DNA of 64,000 nucleotides, taken from the NCBI GenBank assembly GCA_014799785.1, contig JAAVHI010000019.1:42789-106788 (forward strand), in the 5' to 3' direction. Within the stretch, counting starts at the first letter, position 1. Each line of letters starts with the position of its first letter. The translations under genes and the position numbers were made by a program. This DNA comes from Ruminococcus sp. (GTDB taxonomy: Bacteria > Bacillota > Clostridia > Oscillospirales > Ruminococcaceae). Positions 59,443-64,000 of this stretch are shown in pieces. Below the pieces are notes generated by a model. It was not told where the DNA came from and did not search any database. It saw only the letters and a list, made by a program, of their open reading frames with translations.

Positions 59443-62400
59443 ATGCTTATAAAAGAACTTTTTTCCGACTACATTTCGGACATACCCAACTCCATAGGCA
59501 GGGGCGAAGTTTTAAAGCTTGTACATAATGAAAAGACCCGCGAGCTTACGGTATTTGCGTCCTATGAACAGCTTCAGAAGTACGAGTATGTAATGGACTT
59601 TGAGAAAGCCATGAGAAACGATCTTGGAATACATGGCTTTACTCTGAACTGCCGCTACACTCCCGCGCTTTTCGGCGAAAAGGCAATGCCCGAAGTCGTT
59701 GCAATGCTCAGGCGCAGGCTGTATGTTGTCAACGGTCATCTTGACAAGGCGGATTACGTTTTCGGCGACGGAACTGTTACTGTAAATGTTAACGGCGCAG
59801 GATACGGTACTCTGAAAAAAGCGGGTGTTGAGACTGAGCTTGAAAAGCTGATACGGGAAGTTTTTTCCGCAAATGTTAAGGTAGTTCTTTCCGAGGGCAG
59901 CTTTCAGTCCGTGGAGGACGACTACGCTGAAAGAATGGCGCAGATTATTTCGTCTATGCCCGCGCCGCAGGAGGCTCCTCCCGAAGAGGGATATCAGGAC
60001 GGCAGGGACGCTGCGCCTGTTTCAAAAGAGCCTGTTATTACCATTGATTTCAAAGACTTGCCTATCCTGAAGGACGGCGCAAAGCTTATCAAGGGCAGAA
60101 CGATAGATTCGCCTGTTATTAATATTTCCGACATAACCAGCAAGATGAGCAACATTACCGTGTGGGGAGACGTGTTTGACTATTCCGAAAAGGAAATTCG
60201 CACCAAAAACGGAGAAAAACGCGTTGTGTCCATGAGCATAACCGACTATACAAGCTCTATTTCGGTGAAAAGCTTTGAGAACAAGGAGGACGAAAACGTC
60301 CTTGCTGCATTCAAAAAGGGCGGTACTGTTTTGCTTAAAGGAAAAGCCGACTTTGATACATTTGACAACGAGTTCGTGATCAAAGCCAACGATATAATGC
60401 AGGTGGGCAAAACAGAACGCAAGGACACTGCTGATGAAAAGCGCGTGGAGCTTCATCTGCATACCAATATGTCAGCTATGGACGCTATTACTCCGGCAGC
60501 TAAGCTGATCGAAAGAGCATACTCATGGGGACATACCGCTATGGCGATCACCGACCACGGCGTTGCACAGGCGTTCCCCGAAGCTGCTTCAGCTGCGGCT
60601 AAGATACGCAAGAACGGCGGGGAATTCAAGGTTATCTATGGCTGCGAAGCATACTCGGTAAACGACAGAACTAATGCTGTAAACGTATTCAAGGACATAC
60701 CTCTGAACGGTGAGGTAATTGTTTTCGATATAGAGACCACGGGTTTCAGCGCACAGGCGGACAGGATAATTGAAATAGGCGCGGTAAGAGTAAAGGGTCT
60801 GGAGATAGAGGATACCTTTCAGACTTTTGTCGATCCCGACAGGAAGATACCAACCCGCATAACCGAGCTGACAAGCATTACCGACGACATGGTAAAGGGT
60901 GCGCCGTCTCAGGAGGAAGCGATAAAAAAATTCATAGAATTCTGCGGACAAGCTCCTGTGCTTATTGCCCATAACGCAAGCTTTGACTGCTCCTTTATAA
61001 ACGCGGGCTGTGAACGGTACGGCATTGATTTCAGCTTTTCCACTATCGACACCGTTAAGATGAGCAGAAGTATGCTCCCGCACCTTAAAAAGCACAAGCT
61101 TGACTATGTGGCAAAGGATTTGGGTCTGGGGGACTTTAACCACCACCGCGCGGATGACGACGCAAAAATGCTGGCAAGAATTTACATTATCCTTATCGGC
61201 AGACTCATCGAGGAACATAAAATAACCAGCATCAGTGAGATAAACAAGTGCGTGCTTAACGTAGACCCCCGTTCGCTCAGGTCTTATCATCAGATAATTC
61301 TTGTTAAGAATGCGATAGGTCTGAAAAATCTCTATAAGCTTATATCTTACGGTAACATCAAATACTTCAAGCGTAATCCGCGTATACCGATCTCCGAGCT
61401 TATGGCTCACCGCGACGGGCTTATCGTGGGCAGCGCCTGCGAAGCGGGAGAAGTTTTCTCCGCTGTCAAGGACGGTCACCCTTGGGAAAGCATTAAGGAG
61501 ACCGCCCGCTTTTACGATTATCTGGAAATACAGCCTATCGCAAACAACGCCTTTCTTATCCGCGACGAGGAGTACCCCAATATCATCTCTGAGGAGGACC
61601 TGCGCGATTTAAACAGAAAGATCGTCCAGCTTGGCGAGGAGCTGAATATTCCCGTTGTGGCGACCTGTGACGTTCACTTCATGGACAAGGCTGACGGTAT
61701 TTTCAGGAAAATACTTACATACCAGAAATTCAAGGATGCGGAAAATCAGGCTCCGCTGTATCTGCGTACCACAGATGAAATGCTGGAGGAATTTTCCTAT
61801 TTAGGCAAGGAAAAGGCTTACGAGGTAGTTGTTACAAATACCAACAAAATCGCGGATATGGTAAGTCCCGACGTTGTGCCAATCCCGCCGGGAACGTTCA
61901 CTCCCGAAATTCCGGGAGCGGAGGAGGACTTGGAGCGTATTTCGTGGGAACGCTGCAAATCAATATACGGAGATCCTGTTCCCGAGCTTGTTGCAAAGCG
62001 TCTTGACCGCGAGCTTACATCTATCATAAAGCACGGCTTTGCGGTACTCTACATGATTGCCCAGAAGCTTGTTGCAAATTCCAATGAACATGGCTATCAG
62101 GTAGGTTCGAGAGGTTCGGTAGGTTCGTCCTTTGTGGCTTCAATGGCGGGAATATCCGAGGTAAACCCGCTTCCGCCCCACTATGTATGTCCAAACTGCA
62201 AGCACAGCATTTTTATTACGGACGGTACTGTGGGTTCAGGTTATGATCTGCCGCCGAAAAACTGTGAGAAGTGCGGTACTCCCTACAACCGCGACGGACA
62301 CGACATTCCCTTTGAAACGTTTCTGGGATTTGACGGAGACAAAGCTCCTGATATTGACCTTAACTTTTCGGGCGAATATCAGACCTTTGCTCACAAGTAC

Positions 62401-63777
62401 ACCGAGGAGCTGTTCGGCAAGGACAACGTTTTTAAGGCGGGAACTATCGGCACAGTCGCGGACAAGACCGCTTACGGTTATGTTAAGCATTATCTTGACG
62501 AAAAGGGTGAGGTCGCTTCAAAAGCAGAGGTAAACCGTCTTACCATCGGCTGTACAGGCGTTAAACGCACCACGGGTCAGCACCCCGGAGGAATGGTTGT
62601 TGTTCCGTCAAAGTTTGAGGTTTACGACTTCACGCCTGTTCAGCATCCTGCCGAAGACCCCAATTCCATTTTTACGACTACTCACTTTGACTTTCATTCG
62701 CTTCACGATACTATTCTGAAGCTTGACGAGCTGGGACACGACGTTCCAACGCTCTATAAGCATCTTGAGGACATGACGGGAAGAAAAACGGGGGATATCT
62801 TCCCCGGAGACGAAAAGGTCATAAGCCTGTGTACCTCAACCGAAGCGCTGGGCGTAAAGTCCGAGGATATCGACTGCGAGACGGGAACACTGGCAATCCC
62901 CGAAATGGGTACGCCTTTTGTACGCGGAATGCTTATCGAGGCTAAGCCTAAAAACTTTTCCGACCTGTTGCAGATATCGGGACTTTCCCACGGTACTGAC
63001 GTTTGGCTGGGCAACGCGCAGGAGCTTATCAAAGAGAACATCTGCACGATCTCGGACGTTATCGGAACCCGTGACAGTATTATGACCTATTTGATCTATC
63101 ACGGACTTGATCCCAAGCTGTCCTTTAAAATTATGGAGATCACCAGAAAGGGAAACGCTCCCAAGCTTCTGACGGACGAAATGAAACAGGATATGCTTGC
63201 TCACGACGTTCCTCAGTGGTACATAGACAGCTGTCTGAAGATCAAGTATATGTTCCCGAAGGCTCACGCGGCGGCGTATGTTACGGCGGCGATGAAGCTG
63301 GGATGGTACAAGGTTTACGAGCCGCTGGCATTCTATGCGACCATATTCACTGTGCGCGGAGAGGACTTCGACGCAGAGACCGCCGTGCAGGGCAGAGAAG
63401 CGGTCAAGTTCAAGATATCGGAGCTGCGGAACAAGGGCAACGAGCGTACCGCAAAGGAATCCGCCACATACGATATGCTGATGATCGTAAACGAAATGAT
63501 GGCGCGGGGATTTGAGTTCCTGCCGATAGACGTTTATAAGTCGGATGCGGCAAAATACAAGATCGAGGACGGAAAGCTCAGACTGCCGTTCTGTTCCGCA
63601 AAGGGCGTTGGTGTAAATGCGGCAAAGGCAATCTACGACGCGGTTCAGGAGGGCGACCTGCTTTCAATAGACGAGCTTCAGGAGCGCAGCGGAGCGACCA
63701 AGTCCGTTATTGAAACTCTTGAAAGTATCGGCGCGCTGGACGCTCTGCCAAAGTCCAATCAGATATCGCTGTTCTGA
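59443..63777 (+). CDS. polC: DNA polymerase III alpha subunit, PolC type
   Basis: OB domain, [17 protein letters not shown], exonuclease [21 protein letters not shown], polymerase [12 protein letters not shown] and [13 protein letters not shown]. Confidence 0.98.
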   Translation: MLIKELFSDYISDIPNSIGRGEVLKLVHNEKTRELTVFASYEQLQKYEYVMDFEKAMRNDLGIHGFTLNCRYTPALFGEKAMPEVVAMLRRRLYVVNGHLDKADYVFGDGTVTVNVNGAGYGTLKKAGVETELEKLIREVFSANVKVVLSEGSFQSVEDDYAERMAQIISSMPAPQEAPPEEGYQDGRDAAPVSKEPVITIDFKDLPILKDGAKLIKGRTIDSPVINISDITSKMSNITVWGDVFDYSEKEIRTKNGEKRVVSMSITDYTSSISVKSFENKEDENVLAAFKKGGTVLLKGKADFDTFDNEFVIKANDIMQVGKTERKDTADEKRVELHLHTNMSAMDAITPAAKLIERAYSWGHTAMAITDHGVAQAFPEAASAAAKIRKNGGEFKVIYGCEAYSVNDRTNAVNVFKDIPLNGEVIVFDIETTGFSAQADRIIEIGAVRVKGLEIEDTFQTFVDPDRKIPTRITELTSITDDMVKGAPSQEEAIKKFIEFCGQAPVLIAHNASFDCSFINAGCERYGIDFSFSTIDTVKMSRSMLPHLKKHKLDYVAKDLGLGDFNHHRADDDAKMLARIYIILIGRLIEEHKITSISEINKCVLNVDPRSLRSYHQIILVKNAIGLKNLYKLISYGNIKYFKRNPRIPISELMAHRDGLIVGSACEAGEVFSAVKDGHPWESIKETARFYDYLEIQPIANNAFLIRDEEYPNIISEEDLRDLNRKIVQLGEELNIPVVATCDVHFMDKADGIFRKILTYQKFKDAENQAPLYLRTTDEMLEEFSYLGKEKAYEVVVTNTNKIADMVSPDVVPIPPGTFTPEIPGAEEDLERISWERCKSIYGDPVPELVAKRLDRELTSIIKHGFAVLYMIAQKLVANSNEHGYQVGSRGSVGSSFVASMAGISEVNPLPPHYVCPNCKHSIFITDGTVGSGYDLPPKNCEKCGTPYNRDGHDIPFETFLGFDGDKAPDIDLNFSGEYQTFAHKYTEELFGKDNVFKAGTIGTVADKTAYGYVKHYLDEKGEVASKAEVNRLTIGCTGVKRTTGQHPGGMVVVPSKFEVYDFTPVQHPAEDPNSIFTTTHFDFHSLHDTILKLDELGHDVPTLYKHLEDMTGRKTGDIFPGDEKVISLCTSTEALGVKSEDIDCETGTLAIPEMGTPFVRGMLIEAKPKNFSDLLQISGLSHGTDVWLGNAQELIKENICTISDVIGTRDSIMTYLIYHGLDPKLSFKIMEITRKGNAPKLLTDEMKQDMLAHDVPQWYIDSCLKIKYMFPKAHAAAYVTAAMKLGWYKVYEPLAFYATIFTVRGEDFDAETAVQGREAVKFKISELRNKGNERTAKESATYDMLMIVNEMMARGFEFLPIDVYKSDAAKYKIEDGKLRLPFCSAKGVGVNAAKAIYDAVQEGDLLSIDELQERSGATKSVIETLESIGALDALPKSNQISLF

Positions 63778-63800
63778 CTTAAAAAAATTCTGAAATACTA

Positions 63801-63829
63801 TTGACAACTACAAGATAATATGATATCAT
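63801..63829 (+). promoter_or_regulatory. SigA-type promoter of hisZ
   Basis: TTGACA - 17 bp - TATCAT. Confidence 0.7.
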
Positions 63830-63887
63830 AATACTAAAGTATTACAGTATCACGGTATCACTTTACTAAGATAAAAGGAGATAACAA

Positions 63888-64000
63888 ATGAACAGATACG
63901 ACCTGATAACTCCCGAGGGTACAAGCGATCTGCTTTTTGAGGACTGCGCAATGCGCCGCAGCCTTGAGGAAAAGCTTTCGGGAATTTTCAAATCAAAGGG
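63888..64000 (+). CDS. hisZ: ATP phosphoribosyltransferase regulatory subunit HisZ (or HisS-like), truncated by window edge
   Basis: MNRYDLITPEGTSDLLFEDCAMRRSLEEKLSGIFKSKG after AAGGAG SD. Confidence 0.75.
   Translation, partial: MNRYDLITPEGTSDLLFEDCAMRRSLEEKLSGIFKSK

Noticed and set aside
1-64000. CRISPR arrays, transposons, prophage or conjugative modules
   Set aside because: No regularly spaced repeats, transposase, integrase, portal/terminase or relaxase sequences were found in the ORF track or by eye.

Overview
The window is about 64 kb of an ordinary low-to-mid-GC Firmicutes chromosome, most like Clostridia/Ruminococcaceae by gene content. This taxonomic call is inference only. Housekeeping blocks: clpX-lon-engB; lysA; pyk; leuA behind a T-box; ffs-dnaX-ebfC-recR; pgi; DUF177-rpmF; DUF512-der-plsY-gpsA; trmN6-rsmI; pyrH-frr-uppS-cdsA-dxr-rseP-ispG-polC; and the start of hisZ. 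Accessory islands sit between them. No CRISPR array, transposase or prophage module was seen. Main items for a second look: (1) two overlapping small lipoprotein-like peptides with repeated YGPP motifs directly upstream of a radical SAM/SPASM enzyme (45358-46975), a candidate peptide/lipoprotein maturation system; (2) a 25-bp site, 24/25 identical, in front of two transcription units flanking a LysR gene, which looks like a regulon; (3) a TetR-DUF308-MMPL-GLUG envelope operon in which a ~500-aa helical domain is inserted in a GLUG protein and the MMPL protein has a bactofilin-like tail; (4) a lipoprotein signal-peptide module duplicated together with the last codons of recR; (5) several RNA candidates: a long hairpin RNA between clpX and lon, a promoter-proximal terminator before a MATE gene, mutually exclusive hairpins over the uppS Shine-Dalgarno, and a nested hairpin leader before pyrH. 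All calls come from reading the sequence and the ORF track; no database searches were run.
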